This document shows positions 25,396 through 34,313 of a stretch of 64,000 nucleotides of DNA, one piece after another. The translations under genes and the position numbers were made by a program. The stretch is taken from contig NZ_CABVGX010000001.1 in assembly GCF_902497625.1 (NCBI RefSeq), positions 62,001-126,000 on the forward strand. The letters run 5' to 3'. Source of the stretch: Pseudomonas fluorescens. Its GTDB lineage: Bacteria; Pseudomonadota; Gammaproteobacteria; Pseudomonadales; Pseudomonadaceae. A model generated the notes under the pieces. That model had not been told where the DNA came from and ran no database searches. It saw only the letters and a program-made list of their open reading frames with translations. Every line of letters begins with the position of its first letter. The first letter of the stretch is position 1.

Positions 25396-27090
25396 TCAGG
25401 AAACAATCGGTTTACCGCTGCCCTCTCCCGAATTGAACGACACCGTGTTTCGTCCCGCGCGCTTGGCTTCGTACAACTGCTGATCGGCTCGCTTGATCAG
25501 CGCAGTCGTAGTGCCGTCCGACAGTCTCGCCAGACCGACACCAATGCTGACAGTGACTTTACCCACGGTAGCGAAAGTCGCCCCGGCAATCGCCGCGCGA
25601 ATTTTCTCGGCAACGACTTCCGGGCTTTCCGGCACTTCGATACCCGGCAGCAGCACCGCGAATTCCTCACCGCCATAACGCGCAACAAAATCGGTCACGC
25701 GGGTGCTGTTCTGGATCACCTGGGCCAATTGCCGCAGTACGTCATCGCCGACGTCATGACCATAAGTGTCGTTGATATTCTTGAAGTGGTCGGCGTCGAT
25801 CACCAGCAGGGCGAATGTGCGTCCGGTGCGCTGGAACAGCAGGCTGTACTCGGCCAGTTTTTCATCAAAACGTCGACGGTTGAACACGCCAGTCAATGCG
25901 TCGTGGGTCGCCAGTTTCAACAGCTCGGCATTGGCCTGGGTGAGGGCGGCGGTGCGTTGCGCGACCGTGGCTTCGAGCGATGCGTTGGCCTCCTGCAGTT
26001 CGCGTTCCTTGCCGAGCAGGGACTGCGTCATGCCATGGATCGACTGGCCCAACTGGGCGATTTCCCGCACCGGGTGATTCAGCGAAAAAGTCGCGCCTGC
26101 CTGCTGGTTCTGCACGCGTTTGGCGGACCTGGCCAGTTGCTCGATAGGACGGCTCAGGGACAGTGCCAGGTAATAGGCCACCAAGGCGAAGATAATTGCC
26201 GCTGCGACACCGAGCATCAACAGCTTGTAAAACAGCACGCGCGCCGGTTGCAGCGCGATGTGCAGAGGTTGCCGGACGGCGATGTACCAGGTCAGGTTGG
26301 TGCCCGATGGCGTAGGCACTGCAACAATGCTGGTAAGGAAGCCGTTGCCCACCGACCAGCCAGGCGTTGTGGCAGCGTCGCCCGACATTGTCGGCAGGTT
26401 GGACAGCTGTTCCCCCATAAGATTTTCCGGGTACAGCACCTTACCGTCGTGGTCGACAATCAGCGCTTCGACGTCCGGCATCGAACCTTTGCGCACCGCC
26501 GAATCAACGATCCGGGTCACCCAGCTCCAATGCGCGTGGGCGCCCAGCACCCCGATCACCTGGCCACGATTATCGAGAATCGGTGCGGCGAAATCGATGA
26601 AGCGCAACGGTTCGCCTGCCGGATTACCCGGTAGCAATTTGGCGAGCAAAACAGCCTCATGCGGGTCGCCGGTGTAGGCGCCGCGCAAGCCGGCCTGAAA
26701 CCACGGGCGTGCCTGGACCGATTGGCTGACCAGCAAGCTGTTCACCGCCTGCCGTACGCGACCATCAGCCGCAGCCACGCCCATCCAGGCGTATTCGGCG
26801 CGTGACTGCGAGCGCAATTCCATCGACACCAGGATGTCCGGATCGTCGAGGTTGCCACGTCTGAGAAGGGGCGCGCGGCTCAGCAGTGACACTTCCAGTT
26901 GCCGTTCATGCAACTGCGCGCCCAACAGTTCAGAGGCCGAACGCGCAGTGCTCAACAGCGCATTGCCACTGGCCTGTTTCATCTGCCCCGTGGCGATGTG
27001 GCCCACGTAGAAGCCTACGCTCAGCAAGGTGAGCAAGGACAAACCGGCAAACCATAAAGTGAGGTGGCTACGCAAACTGGCTTTGATCAT
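25396..27090 (-). CDS. Membrane diguanylate cyclase with Cache and HAMP domains
   Basis: A 564-residue sensor. Helix 1 (LTLWFAGLSLLTLLSVGFYVGHIA), a periplasmic double-Cache domain (about 40-290, with WFQAGLRGAYTGDPHEA and FIDFAAPILDNRGQVIGVLGAH), helix 2 (LLMLGVAAAIIFALVAYYLALSLS), a HAMP segment, a coiled coil (KERELQEANASLEATVAQRTAALTQANAELL) and a GGDEF domain with GGEEF near residue 470. RVTD lies five residues before it, so the inhibitory site is intact. ATG at 27090 is taken as start; a longer start at 27132 is possible. Chemoreceptor-like sensing of small organic acids or amino acids is typical of this Cache type. Confidence 0.92.
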   Translation of the reverse strand: MIKASLRSHLTLWFAGLSLLTLLSVGFYVGHIATGQMKQASGNALLSTARSASELLGAQLHERQLEVSLLSRAPLLRRGNLDDPDILVSMELRSQSRAEYAWMGVAAADGRVRQAVNSLLVSQSVQARPWFQAGLRGAYTGDPHEAVLLAKLLPGNPAGEPLRFIDFAAPILDNRGQVIGVLGAHAHWSWVTRIVDSAVRKGSMPDVEALIVDHDGKVLYPENLMGEQLSNLPTMSGDAATTPGWSVGNGFLTSIVAVPTPSGTNLTWYIAVRQPLHIALQPARVLFYKLLMLGVAAAIIFALVAYYLALSLSRPIEQLARSAKRVQNQQAGATFSLNHPVREIAQLGQSIHGMTQSLLGKERELQEANASLEATVAQRTAALTQANAELLKLATHDALTGVFNRRRFDEKLAEYSLLFQRTGRTFALLVIDADHFKNINDTYGHDVGDDVLRQLAQVIQNSTRVTDFVARYGGEEFAVLLPGIEVPESPEVVAEKIRAAIAGATFATVGKVTVSIGVGLARLSDGTTTALIKRADQQLYEAKRAGRNTVSFNSGEGSGKPIVS

Positions 27091-27420
27091 GAGCACTATC
27101 TGAAGGCAGGAGTGGCCGCATGGTATGCGCAAAGAAAGGTCGCTGCCAATGCGTCGGATGGCTATCGCGAGATGTCATATGGCCATCTTTCCGGTGGGGT
27201 GTGCGCCGCGCGAGAGATCGATCCCGGGCGTTTTCCTATGGGGGTTACTCAGTGAAGTACTTCAGCGAAGTGCTTGCCAATCGCGACCTGGTTTTGATTA
27301 AAGACTGGCTGCACGGTGTGCCGATGCGCCTTCATGGCTTTCTGGTTTTTTCGTGTGAGAAAATGGCGAATACTTCAAGCTTTCTCTACACACTCCGAAA
27401 CAAACTGCCTGGACTTCGCC
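27091..27420. other. 330-base region without a gene
   Basis: Leader region between the divergent diguanylate cyclase and cytochrome genes. Short frames exist but none has a ribosome site with plausible protein content. The GTGAAGTACTTC stretch at 27252 is a partial palindrome. I see nothing else definable. Confidence 0.4.
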
Positions 27421-27834
27421 GTGAACAAAGCCGCACTCATCACCTGCACCCTGGCGCTCACCACTGCGCTGTTCGGCCAGCAGGCATACGCTGCCGGAGA
27501 GGCCGAGGCCGGCGGGAAACTGTTCAAGCGGATCTGTGGCGGATGTCATCAGGTCGGCGAGTCAGCGCGGGGGTCCTTTGGCCCGCAGCTCAACGGTATT
27601 TTCGGGCGGGCATCCGGCAGCACTGCCGATTATGTGTATTCCGACGCGATGAAAGCTGCCGGTATTGTCTGGAGCCGCGAAACCCTGACGGCCTATCTGG
27701 AGGATCCCAAAGCAGTCGTGCCCGGCACCCGCATGATTTTCTGGGGCATGAGTGATGCGCAGAAGATCGATGATGTGTTGGCTTATCTTGAAACGTTCCA
27801 GCCGCCAGAGGTGTCGGACATAGCAATCCCCTGA
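27421..27834 (+). CDS. Periplasmic class I cytochrome c
   Basis: A 137-residue c-type cytochrome. GTG start chosen because the signal peptide (VNKAALITCTLALTTALFGQQAYA, cleavage before AGEAEAG) begins there. The haem site is ICGGCH, the distal Met ligand is in PGTRMIFWGM, and GPQLNGIFGR is the mitochondrial/bacterial cytochrome c2 pattern. Likely an electron carrier to a terminal oxidase or a periplasmic dehydrogenase. Followed 27 bases later by a DUF2945 gene. Confidence 0.9.
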   Translation: MNKAALITCTLALTTALFGQQAYAAGEAEAGGKLFKRICGGCHQVGESARGSFGPQLNGIFGRASGSTADYVYSDAMKAAGIVWSRETLTAYLEDPKAVVPGTRMIFWGMSDAQKIDDVLAYLETFQPPEVSDIAIP

Positions 27835-27861
27835 TCATTGCCATCACTGCAGGAGAACACC

Positions 27862-28071
27862 ATGACCCCTTCATTCAAGGTTGGCGACGCTGTGCGCTGG
27901 AACTCCGAGGCCGGCGAGATTCATGGCAAGGTCACCAAGGTGCACGTCAAGGACGTCGAGTTCATGGGCAAGCATCGTCTGGCCTCACGTGATGAACCCC
28001 AATACGAGGTCAAGAGCGACAAGACCGGCCACCTGGCGATGCATCACGCAAGCGCACTGCATCGCGTATAG
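27862..28071 (+). CDS. DUF2945 / HVA1-TUDOR small protein
   Basis: A 69-residue protein with AGGAG before the ATG. FKVGDAVRWNSEAGEIHGKVTKV and the later DEPQYEVKSDKTGHLAMHHASALHRV are the two halves of the DUF2945 (hypervirulence-associated TUDOR) family, a small beta-barrel of unknown role. Conserved in many Proteobacteria. Confidence 0.9.
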   Translation: MTPSFKVGDAVRWNSEAGEIHGKVTKVHVKDVEFMGKHRLASRDEPQYEVKSDKTGHLAMHHASALHRV

Positions 28072-28103
28072 CCAACGCTTGATGCGCAAAGCGCGGCACG
28101 CGG

Positions 28104-29138
28104 TTATTCATTGATATGAATGTTCGGCGTCACTGACATGCCCACCCGCAGTTTCGTCGCGGCAGCCTGGCCCGGCTCAATGCGGATGCGCACCGGCAAC
28201 CGCTGGACGATCTTGGTGAAATTGCCCGTGGCATTGTGCGGCGCGATCGCCGAATAGCTGACGCCACTGGCCGGGCCCAGGCTTTCCACCGTGCCTTTGA
28301 GTGCGTCGCCTGGCAACGCATCCACTTCGATGTCCACCGACTGACCTGTCTGCACCCGCGCCAGTTGCGTTTCGCGAAAGTTGGCTGTGACGTAGACGGC
28401 ATCCAGCGGGACGATCGCCAGCAAGGGTTTGCCTTCGCTGACAAAAGCGCCGACGCGCACGGATTTCTGCCCGATCGTGCCACTGACCGGCGCGGTGATG
28501 CGGGTGTATGACAGCTTCAATTGGGCAGTGGCTTGCGCCGCCTGCGCATGCGCCAGCGCCGCCTGGGCTTTTTCCAGGTCCGCTTTGAGGATGGCCACCT
28601 GCTGACGCGCGGCCTGTAAACCCGCCTGACTTTTATCGCTGATCGCCAGCTGAATGCCCAATTGCGCTTCCGCCTGTTGCCGCGCCTGCACCGTACCGGA
28701 GCCATCGGCGGCAAGGTTGCGGTAACGCGCAAGATTGGCCTTTGCCAGCTTTAGCGCGGCGTCGTCCGCTGCGACGGCGGCCTGAGCCTGGCGTATCGCG
28801 TTTTGCTGTTGGACCAGATGCGCCTCGAAACTGGCGATGCCGGCGCGGGCACTGCTCACCTGAGCGTTGGCCGAGTCGATGGCGACGACGAAATCGCGGT
28901 TATCGATGATCGCCAACAGGTCGCCTTTTCTGACCAACTGATTGTCTTCAACCAACACTTCTTCAATCGTGCCGGAAACCTTGGGCGCGAGGACGGTGTA
29001 GTCGGCGTGAACATAAGCATCGTCGGTTGACTGCAGCGATGCGCCGGATTCGTGGCGATCGAGATAGAGAACACCGCCGATCGCCACTGCAAGCAGCAGG
29101 ACCGCGCAGATGATCTTGGCGTTTTTAGGTAAGGCCAT
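28104..29138 (-). CDS. HlyD/EmrA-type membrane fusion protein
   Basis: A 344-residue periplasmic adaptor. One N-terminal helix (IICAVLLLAVAIGGVLYL), then the barrel-sandwich start (DDAYVHADYTVLAPKVSGTIEEVLVEDNQLVRKGDLLAIID), a long coiled-coil hairpin rich in Ala/Gln, and SYTRITAPVSGTIGQKSVRVGAFVSEGKPLL. It links the DHA2 transporter (15 bases upstream) to the outer-membrane channel, so it is the last gene of a six-gene operon running leftward from 34086. Confidence 0.92.
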   Translation of the reverse strand: MALPKNAKIICAVLLLAVAIGGVLYLDRHESGASLQSTDDAYVHADYTVLAPKVSGTIEEVLVEDNQLVRKGDLLAIIDNRDFVVAIDSANAQVSSARAGIASFEAHLVQQQNAIRQAQAAVAADDAALKLAKANLARYRNLAADGSGTVQARQQAEAQLGIQLAISDKSQAGLQAARQQVAILKADLEKAQAALAHAQAAQATAQLKLSYTRITAPVSGTIGQKSVRVGAFVSEGKPLLAIVPLDAVYVTANFRETQLARVQTGQSVDIEVDALPGDALKGTVESLGPASGVSYSAIAPHNATGNFTKIVQRLPVRIRIEPGQAAATKLRVGMSVTPNIHINE

Positions 29139-29153
29139 GGCGAGAAGTCCGGG

Positions 29154-30716
29154 TCAGGTAGGGGAATGAGAAGCCGCGCCGCCGCTCACGTCGGGGGCCG
29201 GGATGTAGGTCAGGCGCAGCACCAGCGGCACCAGCAAAATGGCCAGCACACCCAGCACGCGGTAGGCATCGGCAACCGACAACACCAGCGCCTGCGGGCC
29301 GATGAGGCTCATCAGTTGCGTGGGGTCTGGCACCACGGGCAGGTTGTTGCCGGTCAGGGCCGCGTGGTCCAGGAGCATTTCGCCGTGGAAACGGCTGCGC
29401 ATGGTCATCAGCTGCGCCACCACCGCACCACCCAGCAACGAACCAAACGCACGCAGGGTGTTGATGGTGCCCGAGAAGTAGGGTCCTTCCTGAGGCTGTA
29501 CGACGCTGGTGATGAGGAACAGCATCGACACCACCGCCATGGGTTGGCCGAACGCTTGCAGGGTTTGCGCCATGACGAACTGGTCGCGGTTCCACTCGGA
29601 GTCCAGCTGCGCCCCGCACAAGCATGCGAGCGCGATCAGCAGTAAGCCCAGGGCGAACACCCAGCGCGCATCGACCCATTTGCGGTACAGCAGCAGGGCC
29701 ACCAACGGCCCCAGAATCAACTGCGGCAACGCGACGATCAGGCCGATCGAAGCCATTTGCTGCGGGCGGTACTGCTGTAGCGGGCCGAGGTAACTGGTCG
29801 GCAGCAATGAACTGGACATCAGCGCCACCAGCAACAAGACGAACAGCAGGCAACCCAGCCCCAGATTGCGCCGGCCCAGTACCTGTAATTTGATGAACGG
29901 CGAGGGGTGATACCACTCCGTCATCAGGTAAACGGCCAGCAGTGCCAGGCCGGCTACCAGCGAGACAGTGATCAGCGGCGAATTGAACCAGTCCAGGCGC
30001 ACGCCTTGATCCAGCGCAACGGCAATCAGGCCGAGCGCCGGAATACCGCAGATCATGCCGGCCCAGTTGGCTTGGCTAAATCTTGCTCGCTGCACGGGTT
30101 CTTGCGGTAAGCCCCAGCCAATCAATGCACCGGCGACGATCGTCAAGGGGATGATTTGCCAATACACCCAGCGCCAGTCGAACACTCCGTCGGTCCAGTA
30201 ACCGGCCAGCCAGATCGACAGGTTCGGTGCGAAGGTGGCGGTCATCGCGTAGAGTGCCAATCCATACAGACGGATGGGCGGTGGCAGGAATTTCAGCGCG
30301 GCCATCATCAGCAATGGAATGGTGGTGCCGCAAGCGATGCCCTGCACGAAGCGCAATGTCAGCAGCAGATTCAGATCGTGAATGAAGGGCAAAAGCAGTG
30401 CCAGCAACGTGCAGGTGGCGAGCATCCACAGTTCGAAACGACGGATCGACAGTGTCAGCGCAAACCACGCGGCAAACGGCATGGCGATCAACTCCCCGGC
30501 GCTGTACACCGTGGTCAGCCATGATGCGTCGTCGAGACCGAAGCCGAGCGCGCCACGCACATCCGCCAGTGCCAATGCACCGACACGAATATTCAGGCCG
30601 GCCATCATTGCCGCGATGAAAATGCCGAGCAGCCCGACCATCGGGCGCAAGGCCGAGTGGGCTTTTGCCGCAGTGGCAACCGTGGCCGGATTTGGTGCGA
30701 GCGCGTTGCTGTTCAT
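29154..30716 (-). CDS. DHA2-family multidrug MFS transporter (EmrB-like)
   Basis: A 520-residue inner-membrane pump with about fourteen hydrophobic segments. NIRVGALALADVRGALGFGLDDASWLTTVYSAGELIAMPFAAWFA is the DHA2/EmrB opening pattern. The ATG overlaps the stop of the channel gene by four bases, so translation is coupled. It works with the HlyD-type adaptor and the NodT-type channel as a tripartite exporter for toxic organics. Substrate unknown. Confidence 0.92.
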   Translation of the reverse strand: MNSNALAPNPATVATAAKAHSALRPMVGLLGIFIAAMMAGLNIRVGALALADVRGALGFGLDDASWLTTVYSAGELIAMPFAAWFALTLSIRRFELWMLATCTLLALLLPFIHDLNLLLTLRFVQGIACGTTIPLLMMAALKFLPPPIRLYGLALYAMTATFAPNLSIWLAGYWTDGVFDWRWVYWQIIPLTIVAGALIGWGLPQEPVQRARFSQANWAGMICGIPALGLIAVALDQGVRLDWFNSPLITVSLVAGLALLAVYLMTEWYHPSPFIKLQVLGRRNLGLGCLLFVLLLVALMSSSLLPTSYLGPLQQYRPQQMASIGLIVALPQLILGPLVALLLYRKWVDARWVFALGLLLIALACLCGAQLDSEWNRDQFVMAQTLQAFGQPMAVVSMLFLITSVVQPQEGPYFSGTINTLRAFGSLLGGAVVAQLMTMRSRFHGEMLLDHAALTGNNLPVVPDPTQLMSLIGPQALVLSVADAYRVLGVLAILLVPLVLRLTYIPAPDVSGGAASHSPT

Positions 30717-32233
30717 GGCCCGACTCGCTCGGCGGAGACGCTCGGCGCCGTCATGGCTACCGAATCGTCCTGCCTGCCGGTCAGTGTCTGAGGATCCCAG
30801 CCACCACCCAGGGCTTTGTACAGATTGACCACCGTCAGTGTCGCATTCGTGGCGCTGTCGTTGAGGCTGGTCTGGCTGGCGAGCACGTTGCGCTGCGCAG
30901 TCAGCACGCTCAGGTAATCACTGGCGCCTTGCTGATAACCGCGTTCGGCGGCATTCAATGCCTGTTTATTCTGGTCATAGGCCGCCCGCAATTCGTCATG
31001 CCTGCGTTGTTCGGCAGCCCAGGCATCGAGCGCATTGTCCACTTCGTGCCAGGCGCGCAGAACGGTTTGCCGATAAGCCAGTGCCGCGGTTTTTTGCCGT
31101 GCTTCGTTCAACGTCAGGCGTTGGGTCAGGCGACCGCCCTGGAAGATCGGCAGATACACCGTCGGGCCGACTGAAAATACCCGAGAATCCCACGTGGCCA
31201 GGTCGCCGCTTTCAAACGCTTCCACGCCGAAGCGCCCCTTGAGGCCGATGCGCGGGTAGAACTCCGCTTTGGCCACCCCGATCGCGGCGGTCGCGGCGTG
31301 CAACTGCGCTTCGGCGCGCAGGATGTCGGGACGCCGATGAGCCAGCTCGGAGGGCACGCCCATCGGCACACGGGCCGGGAACGCGGGCAAGGTCATGGAT
31401 GGGCGCAGTCGTGCATCAAGCGCTCGCGGTTGCTCACCCAGCAGCAGCGCCAGGGCATTCATCAGCGCATTGCGGCGCTGGCCGAGGTCAGGCACAGAGG
31501 CTTTGATCGTCGCCAATTGCGCACGCGCCGACGTGGTCTCGAAGCGGGTCGCAACGCCGTTACGCTCACGACTCTCGGCAAGGCTCAGCGTGCGCTCGGC
31601 GATGACCAGGTTTTGTTCGGCAATACCCAATTGCGCCTGGGTGCCGCGCAACAGTAAATAGGTGCGCGCGACTTCGGCGGATAACGCCACGCGGGCGGCT
31701 TCGCGTTCATACACAGTGGCCTCCAGCGCCGCTTCAGCCCCCTCACGTGCCCGCCGCGCGCGCCCCCACAGATCGATCTCCCAACTCGCATCAAGGCCAA
31801 GTTGCCAGAAGTTGCCCGGGTCGGTCGGTGCGCCCAGAGCGGCAAATTTGCCGTGCTCACTGAGGCCTTCACGGGCGTAGCTGGCATTGGCGGCCACGCT
31901 CGGCAGCAATTGTGAGGCGACGATGCCTAGTTGCGCACGGCTCTGTTCAATGCGTTCGGAGGCAATGTGCAGGTCGAGATTGCCGGCCTGCGCGCGCGAT
32001 TGCAGTTCGCCCAGCAGAGCGTCGTTAAACAGTAGCCACCAGCGCGCCGGCACTGCGGCGGTTGATGGCGAGGCGACGCGGGCGTGCTCTTCGCGCGGCG
32101 CCAGGTTGACGCGATCGAGGCCGTTGTCGGGCGCCGCAAAATCCGGCCCCACCGCACAGCCAGCCAGCGCGATGGCGCCAATCGCCACCAGTGCGCTCAG
32201 GCGAATGGTCAGGGACAGCGGGTGCGCGATCAT
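30713..32233 (-). CDS. Outer-membrane efflux lipoprotein (NodT/OprM family)
   Basis: A 506-residue outer-membrane channel. A lipoprotein signal ends in ALAGC (lipobox LAGC), followed by VGPDFAAP, the standard NodT start. Two TolC-type repeats are visible (LNLDLHIASERIEQSRAQLG..., and RRPDILRAEAQLHAATAAIGVAKAEFYPRIGLKG). The start at 32233 follows AGGAC. It overlaps the transporter gene by four bases and gives the exit duct of the pump. Confidence 0.92.
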   Translation of the reverse strand: MIAHPLSLTIRLSALVAIGAIALAGCAVGPDFAAPDNGLDRVNLAPREEHARVASPSTAAVPARWWLLFNDALLGELQSRAQAGNLDLHIASERIEQSRAQLGIVASQLLPSVAANASYAREGLSEHGKFAALGAPTDPGNFWQLGLDASWEIDLWGRARRAREGAEAALEATVYEREAARVALSAEVARTYLLLRGTQAQLGIAEQNLVIAERTLSLAESRERNGVATRFETTSARAQLATIKASVPDLGQRRNALMNALALLLGEQPRALDARLRPSMTLPAFPARVPMGVPSELAHRRPDILRAEAQLHAATAAIGVAKAEFYPRIGLKGRFGVEAFESGDLATWDSRVFSVGPTVYLPIFQGGRLTQRLTLNEARQKTAALAYRQTVLRAWHEVDNALDAWAAEQRRHDELRAAYDQNKQALNAAERGYQQGASDYLSVLTAQRNVLASQTSLNDSATNATLTVVNLYKALGGGWDPQTLTGRQDDSVAMTAPSVSAERVGP

Positions 32234-32301
32234 TGCAGCGTCCTGTTGAGATATAGGGGAAGAGCATGCCGGCGTCGTCGCAACGATCCCGGCCATTGCG
32301 G

Positions 32302-32703
32302 TCACTGCGCCGGGGTGAAAATCGGCTTCTCTTTGTGCTTCAGCAACATCACCAGAAATTTTGCCGGCTCGGTTTTGCTGGCGTTGCGCCCGATCGTGTG
32401 GACGTCGTCCGGCCCTTCGTAGAAGGTCTGCCCCGGTTTGAGCGTGACGGATTCACCGCCGCGCACACCCATCACGATCGAACCTTCGAGCACGTAGATA
32501 AATCCGTGCGCATCGTGACGGTGCACGGGATCACCACCCCCCGGCGGATATTCCACGGTGATCAATACCGCTTCCTTGCCGGGATAATCTGCCAGCGCCT
32601 TGGTCATCAGTTCCGTTACCTGCGGGTGCGGCAGCGCCTGGTCGGCGCTGGCGGCGCCGGTGGTGAACAGCAGAGCTAATGCAAACAGTCTGAAAATGGA
32701 CAT
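32302..32703 (-). CDS. Secreted cupin
   Basis: A 133-residue protein with a signal peptide (MSIFRLFALALLFTTGAASA) and a single cupin fold: PGGGDPVHRHDAHGFIYVLEGS supplies the metal histidines and glutamate-equivalent position, and KPGQTFYEGPDDVHTIGRNAS the last histidine. Small periplasmic cupins like this accompany stress or quinone detoxification genes. It lies inside the efflux operon between the AhpD-like and channel genes. Confidence 0.85.
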   Translation of the reverse strand: MSIFRLFALALLFTTGAASADQALPHPQVTELMTKALADYPGKEAVLITVEYPPGGGDPVHRHDAHGFIYVLEGSIVMGVRGGESVTLKPGQTFYEGPDDVHTIGRNASKTEPAKFLVMLLKHKEKPIFTPAQ

Positions 32704-32783
32704 GGTTCATTCCTCGGTAAAGTCAGGCACGCGTGTTTGAATCCGCGGGCGCTGCGGCGCAACGCCTCGCGCAGGCTGGCGCG

Positions 32784-33263
32784 TCAGGCCAGGCCGGACT
32801 TGTCGATGCCGAATGCCTTGTCGTACGTGCCGGGTACCACTCGAAGTGCGACGTTGACGCGGTTCCAGGCGTTGATCGACATCACCAGGAAGGTCAGGTC
32901 GGACACTTCCTTTTCCGAGAACTGCGTGCGGACGCGGTCGTAGAGTTCGTCCGGCACACCCTGCGCCGGGATCTGCGTGAGGATTTCAGTCCACGCCAGC
33001 GCCGCCCGTTCGCGCGGGCTGAACAGCTGGGATTCGCGCCAGACGGCTACGTGGTGCAGGCGTAGCGGGCGCTCCTCGTGCATCGTGGCTTCCTTGACGT
33101 GCATGTCGACGCAGAACGCGCAGCCGTTGAGCTGCGAGGCGCGCAGGTCGACGAGGTCGCGAATCGACTGTTCGATCGAGGATTGCTTCAAGGCGAAGCT
33201 GAATTCGACAAACTTTTTGAACAGCTCGGGGGATTGCTTCTGGTAATCAATGCGCTGAGTCAT
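32784..33263 (-). CDS. AhpD-like carboxymuconolactone decarboxylase family protein
   Basis: A 159-residue all-helical protein. The redox centre is LNGCAFCVDMHVKEA, with CxxC and the histidine of alkylhydroperoxidase D-like enzymes; RIDYQKQSPELFKKFVEF is the usual start. Expected to reduce peroxides or act on a thiol relay in the cytoplasm. AGAGG precedes the start. Second gene of the efflux operon. Confidence 0.9.
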   Translation of the reverse strand: MTQRIDYQKQSPELFKKFVEFSFALKQSSIEQSIRDLVDLRASQLNGCAFCVDMHVKEATMHEERPLRLHHVAVWRESQLFSPRERAALAWTEILTQIPAQGVPDELYDRVRTQFSEKEVSDLTFLVMSINAWNRVNVALRVVPGTYDKAFGIDKSGLA

Positions 33264-33336
33264 GGCGAAACCTCTTGGTAAGACGTGTGTGGATGGATGA
33301 CGCATTGGCGCTCGGCATGGGTGGCCGGCGCGGTGA

Positions 33337-34086
33337 CTAGGCTGAAGGACGGCTCAGCCAGTTGTTGAATCGTGTCGCACCGATACGTGCATTGCCGCCC
33401 GCGACCAGGGACCGGTCATTCAATTCATTGCCGTAATACGCCGCGTGCACATCGGCGCTGACCGATCGCTTGTCATTGCGCGAGGCAAGAAATTTGCGCG
33501 CCAGTTCGTCCAGCGGGAAACGGTCCGGGCCAGCCACTTCGACGACGCCGTTAAGTGGGGCGCCGACTGCAAGATCGGCCAGCACGGCGGCAACGTCATC
33601 GGCGGCAATCGGCTGGATCAGGGCAGGGGACAGGCGGATGGTGTCGCCGTCGACTCCCGACTCGACGATGCCTTCGATGAACTCGAAAAACTGCGTGGCC
33701 CGCAGCAGGGTGTAGGGGATTTTCGACGTTTTGATCAGTTCTTCCTGAGCTATTTTTGCGCGGAAGTAGCCACTGTGCGGAAGGCGTTCCGCACCGACGA
33801 TCGACAGTGCGAGGTGATGCTCGACTCCGGCGAGTGCTTCAGCCGCCAGCAGGTTACGGCTGGAAGTCTGGAAGAAGTCCATCACGGCGGCGTCCTCGAA
33901 AGACGGCGAATTGGCGACGTCGATGACCACTTGTGCGCCGGCGAGCGCCTCGGCCAGCCCTTGTCCGGTGAGGGCGTTCACCCCTTTGCTGGGGGATGCC
34001 GCTACCGTTTCGTGTCCGTTCGCCCGTAGCCGATCTACAATGTTCGATCCGATAAGTCCGCTACCGCCAATGACGACAATTTTCAT
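33337..34086 (-). CDS. NmrA-like NAD(P)-binding protein
   Basis: A 249-residue atypical short-chain dehydrogenase with the nucleotide motif GGSGLIGSNIVDRL at the start, VVIDVANSP, and YTLLRATQFFEF, typical of the NmrA/YtfG quinone-reductase-like group. There is no YxxxK pair in the usual place, so a sensor or low-activity reductase role is possible. First gene of the operon, next to the 11-bp repeats at 34164-34207. Confidence 0.88.
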   Translation of the reverse strand: MKIVVIGGSGLIGSNIVDRLRANGHETVAASPSKGVNALTGQGLAEALAGAQVVIDVANSPSFEDAAVMDFFQTSSRNLLAAEALAGVEHHLALSIVGAERLPHSGYFRAKIAQEELIKTSKIPYTLLRATQFFEFIEGIVESGVDGDTIRLSPALIQPIAADDVAAVLADLAVGAPLNGVVEVAGPDRFPLDELARKFLASRNDKRSVSADVHAAYYGNELNDRSLVAGGNARIGATRFNNWLSRPSA

Positions 34087-34163
34087 GTCCCGCTCCTCGA
34101 TTGGTTCGATCAGATTCGTTGCAGTGATCGATGGACAGAGGATGCTCTTCGGCGGCGCGTTAC

Positions 34164-34207
34164 ACCTTGCGTATACCTTGGGTTTCCATTGGTTTTACCT
34201 TGGGTAT
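34164..34207. promoter_or_regulatory. Four tandem 11-bp repeats (ACCTTGSGTWT), candidate operator
   Basis: ACCTTGCGTAT (34164-34174), ACCTTGGGTTT (34175-34185), a weaker CCATTGGTTTT (34186-34196) and ACCTTGGGTAT (34197-34207) lie head to tail without gaps. The 11-base period is the one used by OmpR/PhoB-type winged helices on DNA. It lies between the start codons of the efflux operon and the CadC-like regulator at 34314, so it is the natural site for that regulator. Binding not shown. Confidence 0.7.
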
Positions 34208-34313
34208 CTGTCCAGCAAGTCGGGTGATATATATAACGCCCTCGGCCAAAAATCGTTGCACCGTTGCCGGCAATCAGCTATCCGACGCGTGAGCACGGGA
34301 CCAGGAGTACCAA

